Below are positions 1-7,104 of a stretch of 14,056 nt of DNA, in pieces. Made by a program: the position numbers and the translations under genes. The DNA is from Faecalibacterium sp. (GTDB lineage Bacteria > Bacillota > Clostridia > Oscillospirales > Ruminococcaceae), in the NCBI GenBank assembly GCA_020025825.1, contig JAHHRL010000022.1:1-14056 (forward strand). Direction: 5' to 3'. Each line of letters opens with the position of its first letter. The first letter of the stretch is position 1. Under the pieces are notes generated by a model. The model was not told where the DNA came from. It saw only the letters and a list, made by a program, of their open reading frames with translations, and did not search any database.

Positions 1-118
1 TTTCACCTTGGTGGTGCCTGTTCCTTTTAGCCAACCCTGTCAGACAGATGCCATATATCAGTAATTTTCGTGGATCACTGTTTTATGACCACCCATCTAA
101 GGAAAAGGCGCTTTTTTA

Positions 119-997
119 TCAATTACGAGGGGTGCCGGTAAAGACAATGGCTACAGTGTCCGGGCCGGTATTGGCGGAAACGACACCGCCCAAGGGGAAT
201 ACGGCTACCGGCGGATGGCCGAAGAATTTACGGGCAGCCTTAATCAGCTCGTCCTTACGGGGGATTTCGGTATGTCCAATCATATACTCTACGTCAGACA
301 AATCCTGACCCGTCAGACGCTTTTCGCACAGTGCCATCATAGCGGGGACAACCTTATCGTCGCCACGTACTTTGCTTTCGACTTTGGTTTGGCCGTCAAT
401 CAAGGTAATAATCGGCCGCAGACCCAGCAGCTCGCCTGCAAATGCTGCAGCGGCAGAAATACGGCCGCTCTTTTTCATTTGCTTTAAGCTGAAAGGTCCC
501 AAGATGATTTCCAACTGGTTCATCTTGGCTTCAAACTCTTCAACAACGTGGTTTAGCTCGGCGCCGTTTTGCAGCTTGCGGGCCATTTCGGCAATATACC
601 AGCCAAAAGTCATAGAATAGGTGTGGCTGTCCAGCAGGTGAATCTTCATGTGATGCTCGGGGCGCTCCTCACGCAGCAAATCACGTGCCATTAAAGCGTT
701 GTTGTAAGTGGAGGAACCACCACGGTTGATAGTAACGTGAATCACATCGGTATAGCCGGCATCTACATATTCGCAGTACTTTTCACAGAACTGGATAGGG
801 GTGATAGCAGCGGTAGAAGGAACTCCCTGTGCCTCACGCATTTTATCGTAGAATTCACTGGCAGTACAGGACACACGCTCTATATAATCCACATCGTCCA
901 ATAAAATGTGGAAAGACATAATATCAATGCCGTACTGGTCGGCCAGCTCTTGGGGCATATCGCAGGAAGAGTCGGTTAAAATTGCAATTTTGCTCAT
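119..997 (-). CDS. DegV family protein (fatty-acid-binding)
   Basis: 292-residue protein of the DegV family. Family members bind a fatty acid between two alpha/beta domains; in Firmicutes the related FakB proteins present exogenous fatty acid to the kinase FakA, but a FakB role is not shown here. Visible signatures: TDSSCD at residues 8-13 after the first strand, the VPSTAAITP loop (59-67), a DSHT segment (123-126) in the lipid-site region, KKSGRIS (175-181) and RPIITLIDG (194-202). Length is normal for the family (about 280-290). A longer reading from 1036 exists, but I chose the ATG at 995-997: the protein then begins directly with the family-typical MSKIAILTDSS, and GAGGAA lies just upstream (1001-1006). 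That Shine-Dalgarno overlaps the trmL stop codon, so translation is probably coupled. It is the last gene of the kinase-trmL-degV operon. Family sure; exact role not. Confidence 0.93.
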   Translation of the reverse strand: MSKIAILTDSSCDMPQELADQYGIDIMSFHILLDDVDYIERVSCTASEFYDKMREAQGVPSTAAITPIQFCEKYCEYVDAGYTDVIHVTINRGGSSTYNNALMARDLLREERPEHHMKIHLLDSHTYSMTFGWYIAEMARKLQNGAELNHVVEEFEAKMNQLEIILGPFSLKQMKKSGRISAAAAFAGELLGLRPIITLIDGQTKVESKVRGDDKVVPAMMALCEKRLTGQDLSDVEYMIGHTEIPRKDELIKAARKFFGHPPVAVFPLGGVVSANTGPDTVAIVFTGTPRN

Positions 998-1004
998 TGT
1001 TTCC

Positions 1005-1511
1005 TCATTTCCATTCGTAATCACGCAAGTGACCATGATCTAAAAGCTCGGGAAAATCCCACTGACGCAATACTTCGTACACACCGATTGCCACCGAATT
1101 GGACAGATTTAAGCTGCGGCAATTTTCACGCATGGGGAAGCGTACACAGCTTTGCTGATTTGCTGCCAGCAAAGCCTCAGGCAAACCGGCGTCCTCTCGG
1201 CCAAAAACCAGATAACTGCCATCGGGATAAGATACGTCTGTATAGCGATAGGGGGCCTTTGTAGTAAAGTAATAAAAGGGACCAGAATTTCGTGCAAAAA
1301 AATCAGAAAGGTCTTTATAGTATGTTATATCAAGATAGTGCCAGTAGTCAAGTCCGGCATGCTTTAATTTCTTATCGTCGATGGTAAAGCCCATAGGGCC
1401 GACCAGATGCAGGCGGCAGCCGGTACAGGCGCAGGTACGGGCGATATTACCCGTGTTTTGCGGGATACGAGGCTCTACAAGGACGATGTTTAGGGTTGGT
1501 TGTTGCTCCAT
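1005..1511 (-). CDS. trmL: tRNA (cytidine(34)-2'-O)-methyltransferase TrmL
   Basis: 168-residue SPOUT-class methyltransferase of the TrmL/YibK type. The family uses S-adenosylmethionine to 2'-O-methylate the wobble base (position 34) of certain leucine tRNAs, acting in the cytoplasm as a homodimer. All three SPOUT blocks are present: PRIPQNTGNIAR (14-25), FGREDAGLPE (103-112), and the knot-forming RSLNLSNSVAI (132-142), whose Asn and Ser residues line the cofactor pocket in this family. Length is right for TrmL; the longer TrmH/RlmB relatives carry N-terminal extensions that are absent here. AGGAGA precedes the ATG. It lies 14 bp after the kinase gene and 7 bp before degV, so the three are probably cotranscribed. 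No sequence oddity seen. Confidence 0.95.
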   Translation of the reverse strand: MEQQPTLNIVLVEPRIPQNTGNIARTCACTGCRLHLVGPMGFTIDDKKLKHAGLDYWHYLDITYYKDLSDFFARNSGPFYYFTTKAPYRYTDVSYPDGSYLVFGREDAGLPEALLAANQQSCVRFPMRENCRSLNLSNSVAIGVYEVLRQWDFPELLDHGHLRDYEWK

Positions 1512-1525
1512 AATAATCTCCTAAT

Positions 1526-2362
1526 TTACTGTGCGTGGACAATCAGTTTTTTTAGCTGTGGTTCAAACCATACGCCAAAGCGTGGGTCGGCATCCGGGGG
1601 TGTGGCTAAAATGCAGTCGCTAACAAAAGCAGCTGCGGCATCTGCTGCGGCGGAAAGGGCATTGCCACGCAGCAAGAGACCCGTAACAACAGCGGCAAAC
1701 AAATCGCCCGTACCCGGATAGCTGCGGGGAAGCAATAGTTTTTTTAGGATGAACTGCTCCTTACCGGCACCTACAGATGCCAAATATTTCCCCATGGGGA
1801 CACCTGTAATAACAAGACTGGGGCAAAGGGGCGCCAGCTGATTGGCAAGAGCTTGTGCAGTTTCGTTTGTCCAGTCAAAAGCGGGGGCTGGTTGAGCTAA
1901 GCCAAGCAGCAGGTGTGCCTCTGTCAAGTTAGGCAAAATAAGATCTGCCTGACGGCAAAGCTCTAACATTGCAGGGACAATATCTGTAGGCAAGCTGCCA
2001 TATAACTTCCCATTATCACCCATAGCGGGGTCAACAACTTTATAGGCATTTGGCCAAAGCCGAAAGGCTTGCTGCACCAGCTGTGTTTGCACAGGGCTTG
2101 CCATATAACCGGAAAAAATGCAATCAAAGTCTATACCGATTTGGGCATAGTGCTCCAGTGTGGCAAAGCCATAGGTATCGCTATCCATACGAGCCGGAGT
2201 GCCCAAGCCGCCGGTATGGCTGGAGAGAACAGCGGTAGGCAGGCAGATAACCTGATGCCCTATTGTGGAAAGAACCGGGGCAATAACAGCTAAACTGCAT
2301 CGGCCCACACCGGAAAGGTCATGAATGCAAAGGATCTTTTTTGGCGGTTGCGAATGTTGCAA
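1526..2362 (-). CDS. pyridoxal/pyridoxamine kinase (PdxK/PdxY-like, ribokinase family)
   Basis: 278-residue kinase that should phosphorylate pyridoxal, pyridoxamine or pyridoxine in the vitamin B6 salvage route to pyridoxal 5'-phosphate. Evidence: the N-terminal strand and small-residue turn ILCIHDLSGVGRCSL (10-24), DPAMGDNGKLY (111-121; PdxK/PdxY proteins carry DPxMGDxGxLY), LPNLTEA (143-149), and GTGD (217-220) with the catalytic base Asp220 in the anion-hole motif. Start: the frame is open to a GTG at 2369-2371, but that GTG overlaps the AGGAGG itself. The TTG at 2360-2362 sits 8 nt downstream of AGGAGG and is the better start. It is the first gene of the operon, with an extended -10 promoter just upstream. 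ThiD-type hydroxymethylpyrimidine kinase is a less likely alternative because of the DPAMGDNGKLY block. Confidence 0.9.
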   Translation of the reverse strand: MQHSQPPKKILCIHDLSGVGRCSLAVIAPVLSTIGHQVICLPTAVLSSHTGGLGTPARMDSDTYGFATLEHYAQIGIDFDCIFSGYMASPVQTQLVQQAFRLWPNAYKVVDPAMGDNGKLYGSLPTDIVPAMLELCRQADLILPNLTEAHLLLGLAQPAPAFDWTNETAQALANQLAPLCPSLVITGVPMGKYLASVGAGKEQFILKKLLLPRSYPGTGDLFAAVVTGLLLRGNALSAAADAAAAFVSDCILATPPDADPRFGVWFEPQLKKLIVHAQ

Positions 2363-2398
2363 AAAAGACACCTCCTAATAGGATAAAATAACACACTT

Positions 2399-2407
2399 AT
2401 TATACCA
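2399..2407 (-). promoter_or_regulatory. extended -10 promoter for kinase-trmL-degV operon
   Basis: On the minus strand the sequence is TGGTATAAT: a perfect TATAAT hexamer (2399-2404) with a TGn extension (2405-2407). No good -35 lies 16-18 bp upstream, only a T-rich run, which fits an extended -10 promoter. The predicted start near 2392 would give a leader of about 30 nt ending in AGGAGG and the TTG start. Confidence 0.6.
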
Positions 2408-2430
2408 TAAACTCCCTGATGAAAAAAGAA

Positions 2431-2460
2431 GCATAATTGGGTTTCGTGCAGGGAATACTG
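2431..2460 (+). promoter_or_regulatory. possible sporulation sigma-G/F-like promoter for the 68-aa ORF
   Basis: No convincing housekeeping promoter precedes the small ORF. GCATA (2431-2435) followed after 18 bp by AATACTG (2454-2460) resembles the Bacillus sigma-G pattern (GHATR, 17-18 bp, CATNHTA), matching 5 of 7 at the -10. This is a weak resemblance and could be chance. Confidence 0.25.
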
Positions 2461-2486
2461 CGCCTATAAGGAAAGGGAGGGTTTAT

Positions 2487-2693
2487 ATGAAACATCAAAA
2501 ACAAAACAGCGCAAATAATATGACAGGCATCCTGTTGGGTGCAGCAACAGGTGCTGCGGTTAGCGCAGCCGGAATGTACTGGATGGGCTATAATGACCGC
2601 CAGCGTAAGCAGTTTATGAAAAAAGCTGCACAAAGTGTAGAAAACGCCGTAAGTGGTTTGGAATCTATGGTTGAAGATTATCTGCCACGATAA
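2487..2693 (+). CDS. hypothetical small membrane-associated protein (68 aa)
   Basis: I do not recognise a named family. The N-terminal 12 residues are polar. Residues 13-34 form a Gly/Ala-rich hydrophobic segment (TGILLGAATGAAVSAAGMYW, then MG) with small residues spaced as in glycine-zipper helices, which suggests one transmembrane helix. A basic stretch follows (NDRQRKQFMKK, 36-46), then an amphipathic helix ending in an acidic tail (about 47-68). This layout recalls small YtxH-like envelope proteins, but the match is only in architecture. AGGGAGG sits 6 nt before the ATG, which supports real translation. It is a monocistronic gene between divergent and downstream transcription units, with a perfect hairpin starting 2 bp after its stop codon. 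Function unknown. Confidence 0.75.
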   Translation: MKHQKQNSANNMTGILLGAATGAAVSAAGMYWMGYNDRQRKQFMKKAAQSVENAVSGLESMVEDYLPR

Positions 2694-2695
2694 GG

Positions 2696-2737
2696 GTAAA
2701 TACCACCTTTTTGCCATTGCGGAAAGGTGGTATTTAC
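2696..2737 (+). terminator. 15-bp perfect hairpin after the 68-aa ORF
   Basis: Arms 2696-2710 and 2723-2737 are perfectly complementary over 15 bp around a 12-nt loop. It begins two bases after the small ORF's stop codon, which is where a terminator is expected, but no run of T follows (ACATAAAAT). The Us lie within the stem base and loop instead. It may be a weak intrinsic terminator or an mRNA 3'-end stabiliser; the structure is certain, the role is not. Confidence 0.55.
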
Positions 2738-2760
2738 ATAAAATAGCACAGCTAAGCCTA

Positions 2761-2789
2761 TTGGCAGGCAGCTTGGATATGTGTATAAT
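2761..2789 (+). promoter_or_regulatory. sigma-A type promoter for the dihydrouridine synthase gene
   Basis: TTGGCA (2761-2766), a 17-bp spacer and a perfect TATAAT (2784-2789) form a near-consensus housekeeping promoter. Transcription would start near 2796, about 24 nt before the ATG at 2820. This also rules out the upstream in-frame ATG at 2781, which lies inside the promoter. Confidence 0.75.
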
Positions 2790-2819
2790 AGGCAGGACAC
2801 TATTGCATGGAGGACCTAT

Positions 2820-3791
2820 ATGCACTATTATTTTGCCCCGATGGAAGGCTTTACAGACGCTATTTATCGCAATACACATGCTTGTTACTTTGGAAATGCA
2901 GAGGGGCAGCAAGTAGAAAGATATTATGCACCATTTCTTTCGCCCAAAAGCGATTTGAATGTAGACCCGCGGCAGCTGCGAGATGTTTTGCCCGAAAATA
3001 ATAAAGGGGTTACATTGATTCCGCAGATATTGGGAAAAGATGCAAATGCTTTTGTATGGATGGCAAAGGAACTGGCGGATATGGGCTACACAGAGGTCAA
3101 CCTCAATTTAGGGTGCCCGTCAGGCACAGTAACTGCTAAGGGCAAAGGTGCCGGCCTTTTACGGGACACAGATGAACTGAATGCGTATTTGGATAAGATT
3201 TTTACCCAAAGCCCGCTGCCTATTTCGGTAAAAACTCGTATTGGAATGAACGACCCGGCGGAGTTTGAGGACTTAATGGAAATTTACAATCAGTATCCGA
3301 TTCGAGAATTGACCATTCATCCACGTGTTGCCAAAGCGTTTTATGCAGGACCGGTCGATATGCAAGTGTTTGATTGGGCAGTAGAACATAGTAAGGTGCC
3401 TGTTTGCTTTAACGGAAGCTTGTACACAGTAGAAGACGTAACTGCGTTTGCGCAGGCGCACCCCAGTGTGGAATCGGTTATGATTGGCAGAGGTTTGCTG
3501 GCTGACCCGGCACTGATTCGGAAACTGCATGGGGGAAAGGCGCTGGAAAAGCAGGAACTCCGAAACTTTTTAGACGAATTGTATGACCAATACACAGAGC
3601 GTTTTGGAACCAGACAGAGTGCTATGCGGCGCATGAAAGGTGTTTGGGGATATGTGCTGTGTATGTTTGAGGACCACGAAAAATTGGAAAAGCAGCTGCG
3701 CAAGCTTCGTGACCCGGCGGAATACCATGCAGTGGAAGATGCTATTTTTCAGCGTCTGGAATTGCGTAAAAACGCACAGGGTGTAAAGTAA
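2820..3791 (+). CDS. tRNA-dihydrouridine synthase (Dus family)
   Basis: 323-residue flavoenzyme of the Dus family, which reduces uridine to dihydrouridine in the tRNA D-loop using FMN and NAD(P)H. Seen: the N-terminal APMEGFTD (6-13) that binds FMN, NLNLGCPSGTVTAKGKGAGLL split around catalytic Cys99 (NLGCPSG 96-102, KGKGAG 107-112), VKTRIG (137-142), HPR (167-169), NGS (198-200) and the phosphate-binding IGRGLLADP (222-230). A helical C-terminal domain follows. Length is normal. The ATG at 2820 has GGAGG 6 nt upstream and starts directly at the barrel strand, so it is preferred to the ATG at 2781. The gene is alone, between its own promoter and the terminator at 3819-3852. I cannot assign DusA, B or C subtype from sequence alone. 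Confidence 0.95.
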   Translation: MHYYFAPMEGFTDAIYRNTHACYFGNAEGQQVERYYAPFLSPKSDLNVDPRQLRDVLPENNKGVTLIPQILGKDANAFVWMAKELADMGYTEVNLNLGCPSGTVTAKGKGAGLLRDTDELNAYLDKIFTQSPLPISVKTRIGMNDPAEFEDLMEIYNQYPIRELTIHPRVAKAFYAGPVDMQVFDWAVEHSKVPVCFNGSLYTVEDVTAFAQAHPSVESVMIGRGLLADPALIRKLHGGKALEKQELRNFLDELYDQYTERFGTRQSAMRRMKGVWGYVLCMFEDHEKLEKQLRKLRDPAEYHAVEDAIFQRLELRKNAQGVK

Positions 3792-3818
3792 AATACACTT
3801 GCGTTACCGAGAAAAACA

Positions 3819-3852
3819 AAAACCGCCCGGATTTAGAAATCCGGGCGGTTTT
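3819..3852. terminator. bidirectional intrinsic terminator between convergent genes
   Basis: Arms 3819-3834 and 3837-3852 are perfect 16-bp inverted repeats with a GC-rich core (CCGCCCGG/CCGGGCGG). Read rightward it ends in TTTTATTG and terminates the dihydrouridine synthase transcript. Read leftward it ends in TTTTTGTTTTT, a better U-tract, and closes the eight-gene glycan operon. Confidence 0.92.
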
Positions 3853-3870
3853 ATTGTTGCGAAAAATTGG

Positions 3871-3894
3871 AACAACCTTTAGAACAACCTTAAG
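3871..3894. repeat. 12-bp tandem duplication across the stop codon of the SGNH gene
   Basis: 3871-3882 and 3883-3894 are adjacent 12-mers (AACAACCTTTAG and AACAACCTTAAG) identical at 11 of 12 positions. The stop codon of the minus-strand gene (3890-3892) lies in the second copy; the one mismatch is the base that makes TAA there instead of AAA in the other copy. Confidence 0.7.
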
Positions 3895-5191
3895 ATGGGG
3901 CACAAGCAGATTCAAACCATGCGGCATCGGGGACAACACACTCGCCGTCCTGTCCAATCAATGCATTTGCGGTATTTTGCTTATTGCCATACTTCTCTAA
4001 GTATTTAGCCTCGTAGGTGGAGGGTAAGCCTTGAACTGCCTGCTCAATGCCGGGGAACATGAGGCGAAGCGCCTCGCCACGGCAATGCACGCCGTCAAAG
4101 AACAATTTTTCGGGGATACCCACACGGCCTGCATGGTAGCTGCCATAAACGGGAATGTTATGGGCGGCACCATACTCACGCAGCCAAGGCTCTACCTGGA
4201 AAAAGCCCTCGAAGCCTTGCGGGTTGTTATGGACGTGCCTGCAAATAAACGGATGATAGGGGGTAAGCAGGAACACCACGTTTACACCCTTTTCCTGCAC
4301 GTGCTGGACAAAGCTGTCAAAGAGAGAGGTCCAGTAGGAATCCATTTCAGGGAAGCCGTGCCGTGATTGCAAAGTACCGGCCTGCCCCAATACCTCGGAC
4401 ATCACTTGGTCGTTTGTCCAGGTACGGAAAGACACAGGGTACTGGATGCTGCCATCGGGGAATTTGATGGCATAGTCCAGCTCACTGATATCGCCTGTTA
4501 CAGGCTGGAAGGGGATGACGTCGCCATCTTCTGTAGTGGATTGACCGGTTTTCTTTTGCTGGAGATAGTAGCGGACGTTACCCTGAAAGTAAGCAGGCTC
4601 GATAAGGGATTTCCAAAGAGCAACCTTATCGGGTTCCTCGTAATCGCTGGCCACGCCCAGAGCTTTTTCTAAAAATTCAGAGAAAAGCTCGCTATCAGAA
4701 TTTTGGTTGATTTCAGAGGCAACGGTACCATTGAACAACCAAGGGTCAACGCAGATAATCAGATTTTTAGGAAGTTTATTGGCACGCTCGAACAAATACC
4801 AGGTATTGGCAATATCCATAAATCCGGCACCACTCATGCCGCCGTTAAAAAAGCTGCCGCCTACAATATCGCTATTGAGCTGCATTACACGGCTGGAGCC
4901 GAGCGCCAATGTATCAGGAATTTGTTCCTCCGGTAGATTTTGTGCGTAGATTTTCAGAACCTGACGCTCATCCATTTTATCGTAGTTAGAAACAGTTTGC
5001 CCATCCAAAAGCATGGAAGCAACTTCACGTGGGGCAAGCTCGCCTTGGAACAATCCACTGACATCAACTTTATAGTTGAATATCATCATGAAAATGGGAA
5101 TTGGCAAGAGAAAACAGATTTTAACGGCAACCACCAGAAAAATAGCTGCGCCACGCAGAAGAACTGACTGCGGAGAGGTACGCTTTTTCAT
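3890..5191 (-). CDS. membrane-anchored SGNH/AlgX-DltD-like protein, MBOAT partner
   Basis: 433-residue protein of an SGNH-like type that accompanies MBOAT acyltransferases in polysaccharide O-acetylation systems (compare AlgJ/AlgX with AlgI, or DltD with DltB). One N-terminal transmembrane helix (about 12-38) should leave the rest outside the membrane. The SGNH-like core shows LALGSSR (95-101; Ser99 or Ser100 as nucleophile), NGGMSGAG (116-123), CVDPW (147-151), LLTPYHP (308-314) and FFDGVH (364-369), giving Asp366 and His369 as the likely rest of the triad. The ATG at 5189-5191 is preceded by AAGGAGG (5200-5206), which overlaps the stop codon of the MBOAT gene, so translation is coupled. A longer in-frame start at 5248 would lie inside the MBOAT gene and lacks this site. 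Likely role: transfer of acetyl or another acyl group to the exported glycan. Substrate unknown. Last gene of the operon. Confidence 0.82.
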   Translation of the reverse strand: MKKRTSPQSVLLRGAAIFLVVAVKICFLLPIPIFMMIFNYKVDVSGLFQGELAPREVASMLLDGQTVSNYDKMDERQVLKIYAQNLPEEQIPDTLALGSSRVMQLNSDIVGGSFFNGGMSGAGFMDIANTWYLFERANKLPKNLIICVDPWLFNGTVASEINQNSDSELFSEFLEKALGVASDYEEPDKVALWKSLIEPAYFQGNVRYYLQQKKTGQSTTEDGDVIPFQPVTGDISELDYAIKFPDGSIQYPVSFRTWTNDQVMSEVLGQAGTLQSRHGFPEMDSYWTSLFDSFVQHVQEKGVNVVFLLTPYHPFICRHVHNNPQGFEGFFQVEPWLREYGAAHNIPVYGSYHAGRVGIPEKLFFDGVHCRGEALRLMFPGIEQAVQGLPSTYEAKYLEKYGNKQNTANALIGQDGECVVPDAAWFESACAPS

Positions 5192-5204
5192 AATGCACGC
5201 CTCC

Positions 5205-6686
5205 TTAATAATTTTGATAGATGAAGGCGGATTTGCCGAATACGCCAAAGAAGAGGATTGCTAAGGTGAGCCCATAGTATAATGCCCAACGCACAGCAAA
5301 GCACTGGTTACGAATCCACTTATAGACCGGACCACGCCACTCTACCAGCTCCACGAATGTACAGCCGATAATCAGCATACCGATAGTGGACAAAGGCAGG
5401 CTGCGGCTGGCAAGGCCTTGGCAGAATCCTTGCAGGGTGAAGCCGCCCCAACCGCTGAACATTCCGGTAAATACTTCTGCTGCACCGCTGCCATACAAGG
5501 CGGCAGCAAAAAATACGATGCAGAAAGTAAACAGCAGGTAGACACAACTACGCTGGATAAAACCTTTTACCAAATCAGATTTATACAGGGGATTCTTTTT
5601 GTTGCGGCGGCGGCGGGATTTAGCAGTTGCCTTGCCAATGACCAAGAACAGGCCGTTAAACACACCCCAAATGACATAAGCCCAGCTGGGACCATGCCAC
5701 AGACCACTGATGGGGAAGATGATAAATACATTAAACCAGCCTTGCAGTTTACCCCAACGGCCGGGCAGGCCACGGTTAAAGAAGGAAAGTGGGGTGAAAA
5801 TGTAATCACGGAACCAACTGGTCAGACTGATGTGCCAACGATTCCATAGCTCGGTATAGGTTCGTGCTGCGAAGGGGCGGTTAAAGTTTTCGAGCAAATC
5901 AAAGCCCAAAACACGAGCACCGCCGATTGCAATATCACAGCACCCGGAAAAGTCCAGATAAATTTGATAACTAAACAAGAGGCTTGCCACAATTAGATAA
6001 GGTCCAAGGGATTTTTCAGGGGCGGAATACACCGCTTGAACAAAACCGCCAATGGTGTCGGCAAGAACCATCTTTTTGAAGTAGCCCCACAGCATACGGA
6101 AAGCGCCGCCGGCCATACGGGAATAATGGAACTTATGCGGGTTGGAAAACTGGGGAATCAAGTGCTCGGCACGCTCGATAGGACCAGTGAAGATGCAGGG
6201 GAAAAAGCTGACAAACAATGCATACTTGATAGGGTCATGAACTGCTTTGATACGGTGCTGGTAAACGTCGATGACATAACCAAGGCTTTGGAACGTAAAA
6301 TAAGACAGACCCAAGGGTGCAATCAGATTTAGCTCAGCGGTTTTAACGGTACCGCCAAACAGGCCAACTAAATCATGCCATGACTGTGTGAAAAAGTTAA
6401 AGTACTTAAAGTAAAACAGGATACCGCTGCAAAAAAGCAGAGAGGACCACAGAAAAAGCAGCCGTGCCCATTTACCTTTGAGGTAATCTAAAGCAAGGCC
6501 GCAGCCATATGTAATAACGGTTGCGCTGATTAAAAGCATAACCAACCGTGCATTTTCAGGTTTATACAGATAAAAAACGTAGCTGGCTATCAATAAAAAA
6601 GCAGGTTTTAATTTGCGGGGAAAGCAGTAGGTGAGTGCTGCCACACCGCAGAAAAAAACCAAAAATGCAAGTGAATTAAAATCCAT
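5205..6686 (-). CDS. MBOAT family O-acyltransferase (AlgI/PatA-like)
   Basis: 493-residue polytopic membrane protein of the MBOAT family. Such proteins take an acyl group, usually acetyl from acetyl-CoA, across the membrane for O-acylation of surface polysaccharides. Key sites: FSGCCDIAIG (246-255; usually FSGYSDMAIG, so the central pair is Cys-Cys here), WNRWHISLTSWFRDYIF (281-297) containing the conserved His285, and SGLWHGPSWAYVIWG (327-341) with the catalytic His331. About ten or more hydrophobic segments run through the chain, and a basic cytoplasmic loop (about 355-366, SRRRRNKK) separates the catalytic core from the C-terminal helices. Length fits AlgI rather than the shorter DltB. AGGAG precedes the ATG. 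It is followed at 13 bp by its probable extracytoplasmic partner, the SGNH protein. Confidence 0.93.
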   Translation of the reverse strand: MDFNSLAFLVFFCGVAALTYCFPRKLKPAFLLIASYVFYLYKPENARLVMLLISATVITYGCGLALDYLKGKWARLLFLWSSLLFCSGILFYFKYFNFFTQSWHDLVGLFGGTVKTAELNLIAPLGLSYFTFQSLGYVIDVYQHRIKAVHDPIKYALFVSFFPCIFTGPIERAEHLIPQFSNPHKFHYSRMAGGAFRMLWGYFKKMVLADTIGGFVQAVYSAPEKSLGPYLIVASLLFSYQIYLDFSGCCDIAIGGARVLGFDLLENFNRPFAARTYTELWNRWHISLTSWFRDYIFTPLSFFNRGLPGRWGKLQGWFNVFIIFPISGLWHGPSWAYVIWGVFNGLFLVIGKATAKSRRRRNKKNPLYKSDLVKGFIQRSCVYLLFTFCIVFFAAALYGSGAAEVFTGMFSGWGGFTLQGFCQGLASRSLPLSTIGMLIIGCTFVELVEWRGPVYKWIRNQCFAVRWALYYGLTLAILFFGVFGKSAFIYQNY

Positions 6687-6729
6687 GGCGAATAACTCCT
6701 AACACCCAATAATACCGCAAAAGGTCATA

Positions 6730-7104
6730 TCATTTTTTATCGGTTTGATTTTGCAGCTGCTGTTCCAAATCACGTACACGTTTTTCCAAGAGGGCGATGG
6801 ATTGAGTTTGTCGCTTGGATTTATGGCTGAGCTCGGTAACCGCAACACTATGGGACAGCAAAAGCAGCAGCACAAAGCCAAACATAATCATAAACACTAC
6901 GTTGGAAGGCATAACCATATCGAACAGGTCACGAATTACGTAAACAATATAGGGGAACACCGCAACTAAGAGTAAGCCGCAACCGCACAAAAGCCAAAGC
7001 AAGGAATATTTAACAGAGAGAACACCCTTTTTTAAAAGTCCCAAAATGCACAGCAAGATACATAATCCGATTAAGATAAAGACAAATTGATTTACGGGGC
7101 TCAT
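6730..7104 (-). CDS. DUF2304 family membrane protein
   Basis: 124-residue protein matching DUF2304 in architecture and neighbourhood. Three transmembrane helices (about 7-24, 33-55 and 68-86) are followed by a charged cytoplasmic tail with heptad-like leucines (about 100-118, ending LEKRVRDLEQQLQNQ), a probable short coiled coil. The family has no settled function but is commonly found next to, or fused with, DPM1-like GT2 glycosyltransferases. Here its ATG overlaps the TGA of the GT2 gene by 4 bp (7101-7104), so the two are translationally coupled and likely made in equal amounts. I infer a membrane anchor or partner for the GT2 enzyme, which has no transmembrane helix of its own. GGGAGG precedes the start. 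Confidence 0.82.
   Translation of the reverse strand: MSPVNQFVFILIGLCILLCILGLLKKGVLSVKYSLLWLLCGCGLLLVAVFPYIVYVIRDLFDMVMPSNVVFMIMFGFVLLLLLSHSVAVTELSHKSKRQTQSIALLEKRVRDLEQQLQNQTDKK

Noticed and set aside
1..118. Left-edge sequence after the degV stop: a 20-codon frame open from the edge to 64 on the plus strand, and an imperfect hairpin (70-77 with 86-92)
   Set aside because: Too short to support a gene; the hairpin has a bulge and no U-tract, and AAAAGGCGCTTTT (103-115) pairs over only 5 bp, so no terminator for degV can be claimed.
2400..2912. 170-codon minus-strand open frame opposite the small ORF and Dus start
   Set aside because: Covers a promoter, a hairpin and two supported starts on the other strand; Cys/His/Ser-rich translation typical of a shadow.
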